From NCBI RefSeq assembly GCF_000330505.1, contig NW_004443648.1, positions 611,479-675,478 on the forward strand: a DNA stretch of 64,000 nucleotides. The letters run 5' to 3'. The position numbers were made by a program, and so were the translations under genes. The notes below the pieces were generated by a model. The model saw nothing but the letters and a program-made list of their open reading frames with translations. It ran no database searches and was not told the origin of the DNA. How positions within the stretch are numbered: position 1 is the stretch's first letter; every line of letters begins with the position of its first letter. The stretch comes from Entamoeba invadens IP1. Its lineage: Eukaryota > Evosea > Mastigamoebida > Endamoebidae. Shown here in pieces: positions 1 through 10,704 of the stretch.

Positions 1-391
1 ATAAAAATTAAAATATGTTACTGAATTATATTATTAAAAAAACGGGATAATATAAACAATAAATTATAAATAAATGACTAATATTTTTTTAATTATCTAT
101 GGTTTTGTTTAATTATATAATTCTTTATAACAACTAGTAAAAAAAACAATGAAAATACCAAAATGAAAAAACCTATTTTTTATAAATCTACCATTTAGAA
201 ACTAAAAATTGTATTATATCAAAACCATTTATTTTAATAATTTCCAGTAATGTTTTTAATCAATTAGGTAGTATAAACATTTCACTATTTTTGAAAAAAG
301 AATGAATAAAAAGTAAACTATATTTGAACAATGAATCTTTTACAAATCAATTTCATGTTGAACTGCAACTTTTGAAAAAACACAAAACACG
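1..391. other. AT-rich intergenic DNA at window start
   Basis: No ORF with coding character is visible. The stretch is mostly A/T homopolymer runs and is probably the 3' flank of the minus-strand gene that ends at 392. Confidence 0.6.
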
Positions 392-1207
392 TCAAAGAGG
401 CATTGGGTTCCAATGTCCGAAATGGACGGACATATCATATCCATAATAGTACCCCTCTTGAATAGTTCTGCACCAAAACCACGTGACTGCATCTCCACAG
501 TCAAAATATCTACTGAACTTAGTGAATCTCAAAAACATCTCCATTTGCTTTCTCGACTTGAACTGTCCAAACCATCCAAGCGCGAATTGTGTGGGTGGTG
601 CTGTGTGTTTTCGATCTTTTCTGTAATGCGTCAGACACACTTTGCCGCTGCAGTAATCGTCGATGTTATGTGCAGATAAATAATCACTGATTTTCTTAAA
701 GAAGTCTGGTTGGTATAACTGATCGTCTTCAGCAAACATGAAGTAGTCTGTGTCTTTGTCATTTTGTAATACCCAATTGACCATTGTGTAGAAGTGGTAA
801 TTGACCAACATATGCTTTTGAAACGATTTGAATGTCCAATCATTTCTATCACTCTCCTGATACGCAGCATCAAAGTCATGTAAGAATTCTTGCATATAGT
901 CTCTCTCATTAATAGGTTGAGTGAAGTTAAAGTCGATCACATCCAGCCATGGAAATTTACTTCGCGTTTTATTAACTGCGACATCGAACTCGGGGTGGGA
1001 ACAAGGACCAAAGGCACATCCCTTCCCCCATATAAAGTGTCGAATTTGAACATCTAAAGGTTTGTTCTGAAGAGCTATATAAAAGTCTCGCATCGACCGT
1101 GTCAACTCCGGTCGACGCTTTGGACCAGACAACATCATGATTGTAATGTTATATGTCGACATACAAGTCGTAATAAAAAGAAGCAATAAGGCTGGTGTAA
1201 TACTCAT
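392..1207 (-). CDS. Secretory-pathway glycosyltransferase-like protein (GT54/MGAT4-like)
   Basis: About 271 residues. The ATG at 1207 is used; an in-frame GTG lies one codon upstream. A hydrophobic N-terminus (ITPALLLLFITTCMS) looks like a signal peptide or anchor. A central AEDDQLYQPDFF segment resembles the metal-binding EDD of GT-A glycosyltransferases, and the later LGWFGQFKS and FDCGDAVTW segments line up with the order seen in N-acetylglucosaminyltransferase IV relatives (LEDD, then GFIG-like, then CDWL). If correct, it modifies N-glycans in the ER or Golgi lumen. Family assignment is from motif order only. The protein is much shorter than animal MGAT4, so the acceptor and activity are unknown. 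It is transcribed divergently from the 5-phosphatase gene. Confidence 0.55.
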   Translation of the reverse strand: MSITPALLLLFITTCMSTYNITIMMLSGPKRRPELTRSMRDFYIALQNKPLDVQIRHFIWGKGCAFGPCSHPEFDVAVNKTRSKFPWLDVIDFNFTQPINERDYMQEFLHDFDAAYQESDRNDWTFKSFQKHMLVNYHFYTMVNWVLQNDKDTDYFMFAEDDQLYQPDFFKKISDYLSAHNIDDYCSGKVCLTHYRKDRKHTAPPTQFALGWFGQFKSRKQMEMFLRFTKFSRYFDCGDAVTWFWCRTIQEGYYYGYDMSVHFGHWNPMPL

Positions 1208-1967
1208 CACTCCCTTATTTCATGTGGCGTCATTGAGTTCTCACTTTTATACAACTCAATCATCAAAGTGATACTTAACAAAACGTTCGAATGACTTTCT
1301 TGTTTTATTTCTTTGGTTTTAATAAAAATACTACAATAAATACTAAATTTTACTATTTGTATTAAATGTAGTTATTTACTATATTATAGTTTTTTTATTA
1401 ATAATATTATAAGTATTGTGAATAATAAATATAATTATTAATTGAAATAAAAAAAAATAATTTATAAACAAAAAGTAAATTGGGTATAATAAATCACCAA
1501 AATAGTGTTGTATAATCATTTTGTTGTGATTAATTAATTTTTAAATTAATATGAACCATTATATTAATTTAAACAGATTTTTTGGTGTTTTTGGTGAGTT
1601 ATTAATAAACTATATAATTAATTTAATTAATTATAATATATTTATAAAAGTTTAGTATAGAGTAGAGTCCACATAATAAATAAATTTTATTATTATAACT
1701 CACTTGTATTTTGTTGAACAGTTATTTGGATTTTGTCGAATGAATTATTTTTATCATAATACAAATTTATTGTTGTTATTAGTATAATAAATAAACCATA
1801 TATTTCTTATTAACAAATGGTAAAATCACAACAAATCAAACAATTAAATTTTCTTCTTCTTTAATCTTCATCATACAAAATAACAATATTAAAAGAATAA
1901 CATAGAAACCATATAACAATCAATTTGAAAAATAGAACAAATCACATCTGTTCTATAGAATAGAGTG
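1208..1967. other. AT-rich divergent intergenic region
   Basis: About 760 bases between divergent genes. It is A/T-rich with no coding ORF and must hold both promoters. A GAAC copy lies at about 1935, close to the ATG at 1968. No repeat or RNA gene was recognised. Confidence 0.5.
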
Positions 1968-4518
1968 ATGATGTCAATACACCCACACCGTGTAGCTATC
2001 ACAAAGAGGCCTATCCTTGACATGTCAAAAATTAAACATTCCAAACCAGATACAGTAGTACTATTGGATTCACCAATTGCTCAACAAGAAAATACAACAG
2101 TCCCAGACAAACAATTAACGCCACATGTGTCATTATCATCTTCATTTACTCAAGTAAAACCACGTCCACTCACAACTTTACTCCAAAATGGAAGTAGAGA
2201 ATCTTTAAAAGAAACTACAACGTATTTCAAAGCTATAAAAAAACAACACTTCATCGATTTACAAACGTCTTCAAGTCTATTAATATGGAACAAACAACAA
2301 AACAATCTCATCCAAAAAAATAAGACCGTTCCTGACTTGGACGCACTCTTGTTGGAAACTCTCAAGAAACCATTATCCTTGCCACAAGAACACATGACAC
2401 CTAAAAGTAACCCACAAACTCCAAGAAAAAGGCAAGTGTTCCCTTTGTGCCAACCAACAAAAAAGAGAACATTCAACTCAAAAACGCAATTAACTGACGT
2501 TTTTAAACCATTGGCACCACCTTCGTGGATTACAGATGGCGAAGAACCAACAAGAGAGTTATTAGCAAATAACATCGAGTTATATAGTGACATCTATTTC
2601 TTTTTGACCAACCCAAAGAGGTGGCGGAAGGATGTGATGTACAGAGAACTTCCTTATTACGCCAGAATACAGCAAATTAAGGTATTGGCATGCACTTGGA
2701 ATGTAAATCAAGGAGTGTATACCCGAGACGAAGTTGATCGATGGACTGGAAATTTGAAGGACGACCCCGACATAGTAGTTGTTGGTATGCAAGAGCTTGA
2801 AATGAGTGTAGATGCAATCATAACTGGTTCCAGATATAGTGAAAAGAGTGTGATATGGCAAGAATTGTTACTTTCGTCGTTGAATAGAGGTAAAGAGAAC
2901 TATATAGAGTTAGGGTATTACCAATTATGTGGGGTGTTGATCTATATCTTCCATAAAAAGGCATTAACACATGTGATTCAGAATGTTGGATATGGTGATT
3001 GTCGAGTGGGTGCGATGAGTGGTGCTTTAGCGAATAAAGGAGGTGTAGCATATCGAATGAGAATCTATGACAGTGACATTTGCTTTGTTGTGAGTCACTT
3101 AGCAGCTCATCAAGATTTTTTGGAAAGAAGGAATCAAGACTGGAATGATATCTCTCGGATGCAAATAACATATTTCAATTCGGAAACATAAGATGGACGT
3201 TGTGACTANNNNNNNNNNNNNNNNNNNNNNNNNNNNNNNNNNNNNNNNNNNNNNNNNNNNNNNNNNNNNNNNNNNNNNNNNNNNNNNNNNNNNNNNNNNN
3301 NNNNNNNNAACTTTTAAAGTCGAAATTGGAAAGGAAAGTTGCGAATATGTCGAAAATAGAATTCCGTCGTGGTGCGATCGAGTGCTTTGGAAAACGGAGA
3401 ACTGCCACTTTGCTGAGACGCAGAAGTATAACTCTTATGAAATTTTCACGAGCGACCACAAACCTGTTTCTTCACTGATTACATTAGACCTTCACAGAGT
3501 GAATAAAGAGAGATGTGATGAAGTTATACAGTACAGAGCTGAAAGTGAGAAGCGATACAAAGAAATTACAGTTGCGAAAGTCGTTTCAGAACCAAGTGAA
3601 ATTCAATTTGAAGATGTTGAGTTATTTACGACATATACTCAGACAGTTACACTTAAGAACGTTGGTAAGTTTCGTGTTGTGTATGAGATAGAAGGATGTG
3701 AATATTGTGAATATAACCAAGATTGGCTTACAATCAGTCCGTGTAGTGGAGTGTTGGACGTTTTTGAAGGGAAAAATTCAGTGGTGTTAAAGTTGTCAGT
3801 TTGTATTGACAAGAGCATAGCTTGGATGAATCAAGACCGAAACAAGCTCTTGAAAAAGATATATGTAAGTCTTGGTGAAGAGGAAAAGATATCGTTTGTA
3901 GTGCGTGTAAAAACGAAGGTGAGTGTTATTGGGATGCGTCTTGAAAGCTTAAACCGCATGCCAAAACCATTAATTGGTAACCTAATACATGAGATGAACA
4001 AACCCCCATTTTTTATACCAAAGGAATTGTACAGAATTGTCGATAGAATCCTGAAGAAATATTCAAAAGGATGCTTTGAGGAGACACCCCTTTGTATGTA
4101 TTCTAAGAAACAAATGAGCCAATTTGTCAATGCGCTCGACACTGAAAATGAATTCCCAGAAGGACCCGTCCAGTTGTTTTGTGATGGTCTGTTATTGTTT
4201 TTGTCTGGATTGCATGACTCCGTGTTGCATTGTGACGGGAGTCAATATAGTGAAGAAGTGAGTGTAAAGTGTCTAATAACACATGTGAAATATATTATAC
4301 CCGATGACAACAGAAATTTGTTTGTCTATTTGTGTTCGTTCGCGCAAAAAATGGTGGAACTTGGAGAGGAAGTCGGGACCATTGTAAGGAGAATTACACC
4401 ACCCCTATTTAGATGTTACAACAAACAAAAAGCTCTGCCATTTTTAAATTTCTTCTTCAAAATTATAACGGATGGACTGAGTGTGTCATTCAACGCAAAC
4501 AATGATTTGTTGATTTAA
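1968..4518 (+). CDS. OCRL/INPP5B-like inositol polyphosphate 5-phosphatase (interrupted by assembly gap)
   Basis: Predicted to remove the 5-phosphate of phosphoinositides such as PI(4,5)P2 on endosomal or plasma membranes. Order: a basic, Ser/Pro-rich N-terminal ~220 residues; a 5-phosphatase domain with TWNVN, VVGMQELEMS, the NKGGV region, VSHLAAH, then WCDRVLW and SDHKPV after the gap; an ASH domain; and a C-terminal RhoGAP-like domain. The RhoGAP-like part has LCMYSK where an arginine finger is expected, so it is probably catalytically dead, as in OCRL. A 100-N gap (3209-3308) removes the GDLNYR region. Frame 1 starts KHKMDVVT just before the gap while frame 0 stops at 3189-3191, so there is an apparent one-base frameshift beside the gap. 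The start uses the first ATG; an in-frame GTG precedes it. Confidence 0.85.
3209..3308. other. Assembly gap (100 N)
   Basis: Exactly 100 N, the conventional length for a scaffold gap of unknown size. It lies inside the 5-phosphatase catalytic domain. Confidence 0.98.
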
Positions 4519-5089
4519 TGAATTAAAGCGTTGTCCTTCACGTTCGATGGTTTTGGTTTTATTTACCAAATTCAATTACAATACTATACAATTAATATAT
4601 AGTATTGTTATTATATTTTATAATTATATCGTATTAGATTATAACAACATTGTTTGAATGATGATTAACCAAGTATATTTATTTATATTTATTTATTTTA
4701 AATTACCCAAAAGCGACAAAATAAAAATTAACAAAACCTCATAAATATAACTATTTAATTGAAAGTAACTTATTGTATAAAAAACCATTATTTGAAAATT
4801 GTTATAATATCAATAGAAGAAATCAATAAATATGCTTTTAAAACACAAATTCCGAGAAGAATAAAACATGGTTAAACAAAAAACTATTTTATTAAATATT
4901 AATAATAATATTTATTAACGATGTAATAAAATTGTATAAGATTCAATCTTTCGTTAATTCATTCTTAACTCGAAATGTTATTTAATATAATATTTTAATT
5001 TAAAATATTATTTTATAAGAACAACTCAAGACGTTTTGGAAACATAAGAAGACCCACTTAAATAATTCAAGTAAAACTTAATACAAAAG
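4519..5089. other. AT-rich intergenic region with core-promoter-like sites
   Basis: There is no coding ORF. Near its right end, ACTTAAAT at 5056-5063 runs into AATAATTCA at 5061-5069, about 20 bases before the next ATG. This resembles the Entamoeba TATA-like and initiator (AAAAATTCA) elements. Confidence 0.45.
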
Positions 5090-6046
5090 ATGAACCAAAC
5101 CACTATTAATCTATTTGGCATAAACCTCTTGCACAACGAAACTATCTCCGCTAACGTGCTTAAAGACGTTTTGGATAGTTTCATGACTGAGGTAATGACA
5201 CTTGTCCGCACCAATTCAAATTCAAGTTCGTCGAAAACGTCCCTCATACCAACTTTTACTTCACAACGCACTAACTTACAACAAAAAAGCTTTCAAAACA
5301 CTTTACTCGAAAGGTCACCACTGTACACATTACCAAGTCCTATTGTACTCTCAAAACAAAACACTACCTTTGGTATCCAGTGTGACCCTCAACAAGAAAC
5401 ATTGGACGTTCACAAAAAAACAGTCCAGACAAGTCATATACAACACGAAGAACCCAGAGTTGAACCAATTGCTGAAATATTTGAAAACGACCCTGAACTG
5501 TTTTTGGTGCAATCGTCACTCCCATCATTCTCGAAGTGGACTTCATATAAACAGATGGAACTCATTTACGACTCAAAAACCTTTTACGACGAAGACAAAC
5601 ATCCCATCCAGGTATTCAATGAGGCGATAATCGGGAAAGCACCAATTGCTTTGTTTGAAGTGAATAAATACTACACGTTTGGCTTCTTTACGTGTGTATC
5701 GCCACAGTACTGCGTGGTCGAATTGAAAAAGACTGATTTCCTCTTTGTTGTCCGCAGTGAAATGATTAAGATTCCAAAGAAATTTGATATGACTGACAAT
5801 GGATGTGTTGGTCGTCTGACAATTACAACACCTACAAAGACAATATACACCCCTCCATTCGCAGAACTTAGTAAAAACAACTCAAGTATCCAATTTGCTT
5901 TTGGAAAGCAATTCGTCTCAAGAGGTTTAGAAGGAGAATTTTGTGACGTTTCTCAAAGGTTTAATATTGCTTTGATTATTCAGAACATTTTGAAAGTACC
6001 AAAGACTGAATCAACTAGACACATTGTAATGCGATTCAAAAATTAA
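5090..6046 (+). CDS. TLDc-domain protein
   Basis: 318 residues. The N-terminal half is polar and Ser/Thr/Gln-rich. The C-terminal half begins with SKWTSYKQMELIYDSKTF and continues through FNEAIIGKAPIALFEVN and YYTFGFFTCV, the pattern of a TLDc domain (W..., L-YDS, N...I-GK, then an FGGY-like strand). TLDc proteins are linked to oxidative-stress resistance and V-ATPase regulation in animals and form a large, poorly characterised family in Entamoeba. The ATG at 5090 follows a plausible core promoter. The stop codon is embedded in TAATT. The domain call is from pattern only; the molecular role is unknown. Confidence 0.6.
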   Translation: MNQTTINLFGINLLHNETISANVLKDVLDSFMTEVMTLVRTNSNSSSSKTSLIPTFTSQRTNLQQKSFQNTLLERSPLYTLPSPIVLSKQNTTFGIQCDPQQETLDVHKKTVQTSHIQHEEPRVEPIAEIFENDPELFLVQSSLPSFSKWTSYKQMELIYDSKTFYDEDKHPIQVFNEAIIGKAPIALFEVNKYYTFGFFTCVSPQYCVVELKKTDFLFVVRSEMIKIPKKFDMTDNGCVGRLTITTPTKTIYTPPFAELSKNNSSIQFAFGKQFVSRGLEGEFCDVSQRFNIALIIQNILKVPKTESTRHIVMRFKN

Positions 6047-6610
6047 TTCTTTTATTAATTAATGCGATTTTATATGTATTTGAAACTTACTTTCTTTAAG
6101 ATTAGTTGTTAATTAATTGAACCTATTAAAATAGTTAAGTTAAAAGTTATGAAATTTGTTATTGAAACATCACTTTAAGATTGGCGGGAAAATTTCTATC
6201 AATAGAAATTTGTTTTGGGAATTGTGATCTTTTTTGATGCAAAGTATCACGACTTCTTTATCATTGTTTCTTTTTGATACAAAAAATACGACGATTTCAA
6301 AATCAAGAGCCAACAAAAATGCATCTATTTGGCCCAATAATTGTAACAATTAGAAAAAAAACTATAAGTTCACAAGAACAACTTTCCATTAAAAATTAAA
6401 ATAACACTAATTAGTATAACAAATTTTATTTTATTAGTATAGAATTCTAATATTTATAATTGTATATATATTATATACCAATAATAAAAACCATAAAAAC
6501 AGAATTGGGGTGAGTCTAAGTCGTTTGGAAAGTAATTCCATTTCAAAAAAAAAGAATTCGTTTTTTCACAAAAACCTAAGCCTCTTAACCATCCTTTTGT
6601 TTGTCCACTC
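6047..6610. other. AT-rich intergenic region with a short inverted repeat
   Basis: There is no supported gene. A 22-base inverted repeat with 10-bp arms and a 2-base loop lies at 6190-6211. Two diverged copies of a TTTTTGAT[A/G]CAAA...ACGAC motif sit at about 6231 and 6273. Confidence 0.45.
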
Positions 6611-6653
6611 CATAAAAGCGAGTTTGAAAGAACTTCAAAAGCTTTCAAATTCA
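6611..6653 (+). promoter_or_regulatory. Three-part Entamoeba core promoter (TATA-like, GAAC, Inr)
   Basis: CATAAAAG at 6611-6618, AAGAACTT with GAAC at 6630-6633, and AAATTCA at 6647-6653 occur in the order and spacing known for E. histolytica core promoters, ending 10 bases before the channel ATG at 6664. Assignment is by motif only. Confidence 0.5.
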
Positions 6654-6663
6654 TTATACAAGG

Positions 6664-9081
6664 ATGACTGATGAAAAAGAAATGAAGGAAATCATTGTGG
6701 ATAATGAACAGTCGAGCTCCCCAGACACAGAACCGGTCTCGCCAAAGGTACTTGAGGTGTACACAAAACCGAACAAGATCAGAGCATTTCAGAAATTCAC
6801 AAAGAAGTGTCGAACCTCAATTTACACAAAATATTTAGTGCTCACAGATTTACTTCTTAATATTCTAATTTGCATATTGTACTGTGGAGAAACGTATGTT
6901 GTTGGAGATGATAAGCTGTGGACTTTTGTTGATATTGAAGTCGCCCTTTCTCTGTATTTGTTCTTTACAATGATCTATTTAAATCTTATTAAATTAACTA
7001 TACTTGAAAGAATAGTTGATTTAAATATGATCATTAACGTAATAACTGCAATCCCGTTATTTTACTTTGTCTTTGCATCAAAGAGCATTTTGTATCCATG
7101 GAGAAGTCATGTGTACGGGTTTGGGTTTCTAAGAATAGTATTGGTTGTGGACTTGTTTGTTCCTGTCTCTGAACTGTTCTGGACTGGCAACAGTGTTAGA
7201 AGATATCAAATCATCTCAAAGTCCATTCGTATGCTCCTGACAATATTTTGCGTGATGTACATCTCATCGTATTTGATTTATCTACTCGAAGGAGAGTCGA
7301 TTGAAAGTAAGTATCACGAGTACCACAACTGTTTCTACTTTACTATTGTGACGATGACAACTATAGGTTTCGGAGATATCACACCACAGACGTTTGAAGG
7401 GAAAATCCTCGCCATTTGCACGATTTTTGTGACTATAATTATTCTCCCAATACAAACTAAGTCGATTCTTGACATCGTCTCACAACCAACTCGTCCAAGT
7501 AAAGTGAAAACAATCAACTATGTGTTGTACTCTGGCGACGTCCGGATGTTCAGTCTTTTCGACAAGAATATCAAGAAGGAGATTGTCGCGCTTTTTGATG
7601 GGAATAACTGGAAAAAGTTGTTAGTTGGTAATGTGAAGAATTATTATATCGAAGGCAACCCAATTAAGAAGGAAGACTTGGAGTTGTGTGACATAAAGAG
7701 TGCAAAGCGGAGCCTAGTTGTGTCTGATGGGGATGATTATATGGCATTTTTGAAGTGCAAATCAATTAAAATGGCGAACCCGAGTTTGAACCAGTTTGTG
7801 TATTTGAAATCAAATCGGTTGTCAAAGAGTTTCCAAGCGATGGGAATTGATGTGTTGTGTGAAGATTATGCCCAGCAGTTGATGGTGGGAGAAGTTTGTG
7901 TGCCCAATTTCATTGATTTAATGCTCACACTTTTTTCCGTCGATGAAAAGATTAGAAAGTTGTATGGAGTTGTTCGAAGCATGCCCGTTCCCGAATGCTT
8001 CATCGGTTTGAAAGTTGAGGCGGTCACCTTGGCGTTAATCCGAGAGGCGGACTCTATATTAGTTGGTGTTAAAATGGAGGATGTGATATATTACACTGAC
8101 GCTCCACGAACCTTGAGAATTGAGGATGTCATGTTTGTTCTCGGCAACGACAAATGCATTGACCTAATCCTTGACAAGACTGACAATCATTCTCGTGGCT
8201 TTTTCAATATCGAAAGTATCCAAGTGGAGGATGGAACAGAAGAGCCCGTTTTTGTTAAAGTGAAAAATTTGAAGAAGACGATGATTGGGGAGTACAACGG
8301 GGAGAATCACCTTCTTCTTGTTGGGTTTCACAACAACACTGTGTCGTTAGTTGAAAAGTTGCGAGAGAAGGAAGAGTCGGACATTGTCATATTTGTTGAG
8401 AACTTAAAAGATGTTACAAAAGAGTGGCCGATTCTTTCAAACATCCGTAAATTGTATGTTATGCAAGGTAACCCACTGAAGGTCGGTGACTTGGACCGTG
8501 CTAATATCCGTCGTGCAAAATCGATTTGTGTGATTCCAAGTAAATCAAAGAATTTTGACGATGCAGAGGTGATTATAGTCTCCGAGACGATCAACAGCAT
8601 TATCAATGGTCTAGTTCCCGTTGTTGTAGAAATGGACGATTTGGAGAATGAACGGTTTGTGAAGAAATATGCTTCGGTATACTCGAGATATATGATTGTC
8701 CCAATGATCTGTCATATGATAAAAAACAAATATTGCGCAACGCTTTGGACGGACTTCCTTCATTTGACAGGCAACGTTTCTGTTGTTAAATTTAACATTC
8801 AACAGAATTGGAGTGGAATGGCTTTTGCAGATGTCTTTTCTTCTTTGCTTTCAAAGGGTTTAAAGTGTCTTGGAGTTGTTAGAAAGTTTGGGGACGAGAC
8901 GGTGGTTGTTGCAGAAGATGACTTGATACTTGATATATCTGACCAAATCTTCTGTATTGGAAAAATAAAGACAATTGCAAAACTCGAAGAGAAGACTGGA
9001 ATTAAGCCACTTTGCATTTCACAAATCCGTGACATCAAGTCGTCCTCCTCAGCTATTCCCGAACTTATGGAAGAGGCGTAA
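6664..9081 (+). CDS. Slo/BK-type potassium channel with RCK domains
   Basis: 805 residues. Six membrane segments are visible at roughly 57-80, 92-111, 117-137, 152-170, 188-208 and 247-263, with the selectivity filter TIGFGD at 233-238. The filter reads GFGD, as in Slo2 channels, rather than the GYGD of Slo1. The long C-terminus carries two RCK regions, shown by MFSLFDKNIKKEI near 300 and YVMQGNPLKVGDLDRANIRR near 600. The fourth segment lacks the regular arginine repeat of voltage sensors, so gating is more likely ligand-driven (Ca2+, Na+ or nucleotide; inferred). It should conduct K+ across a plasma or vacuolar membrane. The ATG at 6664 follows a good core promoter. Confidence 0.9.
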   Translation: MTDEKEMKEIIVDNEQSSSPDTEPVSPKVLEVYTKPNKIRAFQKFTKKCRTSIYTKYLVLTDLLLNILICILYCGETYVVGDDKLWTFVDIEVALSLYLFFTMIYLNLIKLTILERIVDLNMIINVITAIPLFYFVFASKSILYPWRSHVYGFGFLRIVLVVDLFVPVSELFWTGNSVRRYQIISKSIRMLLTIFCVMYISSYLIYLLEGESIESKYHEYHNCFYFTIVTMTTIGFGDITPQTFEGKILAICTIFVTIIILPIQTKSILDIVSQPTRPSKVKTINYVLYSGDVRMFSLFDKNIKKEIVALFDGNNWKKLLVGNVKNYYIEGNPIKKEDLELCDIKSAKRSLVVSDGDDYMAFLKCKSIKMANPSLNQFVYLKSNRLSKSFQAMGIDVLCEDYAQQLMVGEVCVPNFIDLMLTLFSVDEKIRKLYGVVRSMPVPECFIGLKVEAVTLALIREADSILVGVKMEDVIYYTDAPRTLRIEDVMFVLGNDKCIDLILDKTDNHSRGFFNIESIQVEDGTEEPVFVKVKNLKKTMIGEYNGENHLLLVGFHNNTVSLVEKLREKEESDIVIFVENLKDVTKEWPILSNIRKLYVMQGNPLKVGDLDRANIRRAKSICVIPSKSKNFDDAEVIIVSETINSIINGLVPVVVEMDDLENERFVKKYASVYSRYMIVPMICHMIKNKYCATLWTDFLHLTGNVSVVKFNIQQNWSGMAFADVFSSLLSKGLKCLGVVRKFGDETVVVAEDDLILDISDQIFCIGKIKTIAKLEEKTGIKPLCISQIRDIKSSSSAIPELMEEA

Positions 9082-9180
9082 AGACTCTTTTGAGGAGTTT
9101 AGTTGTTGTACAATTGATTGTTCTTTGTGTTTGTTTCTGTCATATTAATGAAACGGACTCACACAACAATCATTTAAACT

Positions 9181-10578
9181 TCAATTGAACTTCTTCGAAA
9201 GTACTCTCTGAACCACATTCAAATAGTCTTGGAATGTCGACGTAGTATTATTCCACCCCAAGTATTCAAGATACAAACTGTTCGACATCAAAGAAGTCAA
9301 TGCAGACTTCAATTCTTCTTGTGTAACAGGCGACTTCTCTTCCGAATGGATGCCAATCACAACAACACGTGGTGTTCCAATCCGTTCAGCAATTCCAATC
9401 CACCCTTTGAAGTCTTCAAAACTTTTTTTACTTGACGCATCAAATACAATAGTTAGCACGACGCATTGCACAAACATGAATCGAGGCAATTGCCTCAGTG
9501 GCGACATTCTATCCGCTCTGACTGGTCCAAGTGGGCACCACACCTGATAGACCGCCTTATCTGTTGTATGCCATTTCACCACACTACTTTCCATCACCGT
9601 GAACTTTCCATTCGCTTTATTAACAACAGACATATAGTCAACATCAGAACATGCCACCAACGAGAGTTTAGTGATTTTGTTCAGCTTCACAAACACGGGT
9701 TTAACCGCCGCCGACGTTACTTCCACAACCTCTTGCGCCAAATTAATCACCGCCTCCAGTGTGGTGATTGGGATGTCGACATTTTTTTCCTTCTCCAAAT
9801 TACTCACAAACTGTTTGAATTCATTCTCAAACTCTTCGTCCTTTTTTGTTTGATCGTAATGTGTTGCGAGTGCTATAATCGATGGCGAATACAAAAATGG
9901 CGCGTCCGATAAATACACCAATTTCAGAAATGAAAGTGCGTCAGCTAAATACTCCGGTTGGTAGCTCGACACTTCATTCTTCGTCTCAAAGAATTTTCGC
10001 ATGAAGATATTCTCCCCCTTGTCTTGTCCTTCTCCCTCCATTTTACTCTCATTGTCGACCTTTTTCCACAAGACCATCGCCTCCATGAAACCTTGAAACC
10101 CATCAGCAGCGTTGAATTTACCAATTTGAAAATGCAAGACCTCCATGATGACTATCTCATAGATAATCGCGATGCTACACATCTCGTTCTTATCCATCTT
10201 GAGCGCACCACTGTCGACTATCAAGTTGCACATATACCGAATTGTAACGGAGTCTTCCCCTTCAAATCGAAACTCCTCAAGCTTCCGCCCAAGACAGAGA
10301 CACGCGATCATTATGTGTTTCGGATGAAATAATTGAGCGCTTTGCGTGATGTAAAAATGTTTGTAAAGTAACAAGCAAGTGAACAAGACGTTGAATGGCA
10401 TCCCCGTCTTCTTCCTGATCACTGACATCTGCTTTGCGTAGTAGTCGACAATCATTTGGTTCTCTTCGACGGTCAAATAATCACCCGCCTTCTTGTTAAT
10501 TTCTTCGAAGCGTTCCGACACCTGTCTCGAGTTCTCAAACATCCAAAACCGTTTTTGTGTTGAGTGTTGATAACTCAT
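9181..10578 (-). CDS. Cyclin H homologue fused to a degenerate Ras/Rab-like (pseudo-GTPase) domain
   Basis: 465 residues, one uninterrupted exon. Residues 1 to about 290 match cyclin H: STQKRFW at the N-terminus, a YYAKQM segment, HPKHIMIACLCLGRKLEEF and the second cyclin fold with LSDAPFLYSPSIIAL. Cyclin H activates CDK7 in the CAK/TFIIH complex. Residues about 306-465 follow the small-GTPase strand order: KLSLVACSDV (P-loop strand), VYQVWCPLGP (DTAGQ strand), TIVFDASSKKSFEDFKGWI, and VVVIGIHSEE (NKxD strand). None of the G-box residues survives: no GxxxxGK[S/T], no DxxG and no NKxD. Nucleotide binding is therefore unlikely. The fusion is seen directly; its role (scaffold or TFIIH recruitment) is inference. 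Confidence 0.85.
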   Translation of the reverse strand: MSYQHSTQKRFWMFENSRQVSERFEEINKKAGDYLTVEENQMIVDYYAKQMSVIRKKTGMPFNVLFTCLLLYKHFYITQSAQLFHPKHIMIACLCLGRKLEEFRFEGEDSVTIRYMCNLIVDSGALKMDKNEMCSIAIIYEIVIMEVLHFQIGKFNAADGFQGFMEAMVLWKKVDNESKMEGEGQDKGENIFMRKFFETKNEVSSYQPEYLADALSFLKLVYLSDAPFLYSPSIIALATHYDQTKKDEEFENEFKQFVSNLEKEKNVDIPITTLEAVINLAQEVVEVTSAAVKPVFVKLNKITKLSLVACSDVDYMSVVNKANGKFTVMESSVVKWHTTDKAVYQVWCPLGPVRADRMSPLRQLPRFMFVQCVVLTIVFDASSKKSFEDFKGWIGIAERIGTPRVVVIGIHSEEKSPVTQEELKSALTSLMSNSLYLEYLGWNNTTSTFQDYLNVVQRVLSKKFN

Positions 10579-10704
10579 GTCACGTTGTCTCTTGTGAAAT
10601 TAATAGTTTATTAGTTTACTAGTTTATTAATAGTATTATAACAATAATTTGTTTAATTATAAACAACTATAATTAATTGATACTAAACTAATGGATTCAT
10701 TGAG

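Noticed and set aside
1965..3208. Two separate genes on either side of the N gap
   Set aside because: The two halves carry complementary parts of one 5-phosphatase domain, so they are one gene split by a gap and a likely base error.
6454..6654. 66-codon minus-strand frame over the channel promoter
   Set aside because: It has partly coding-like codons but ends in a Tyr/Ile-rich random tail and overlaps the TATA-like, GAAC and Inr sites of the channel gene. No family.
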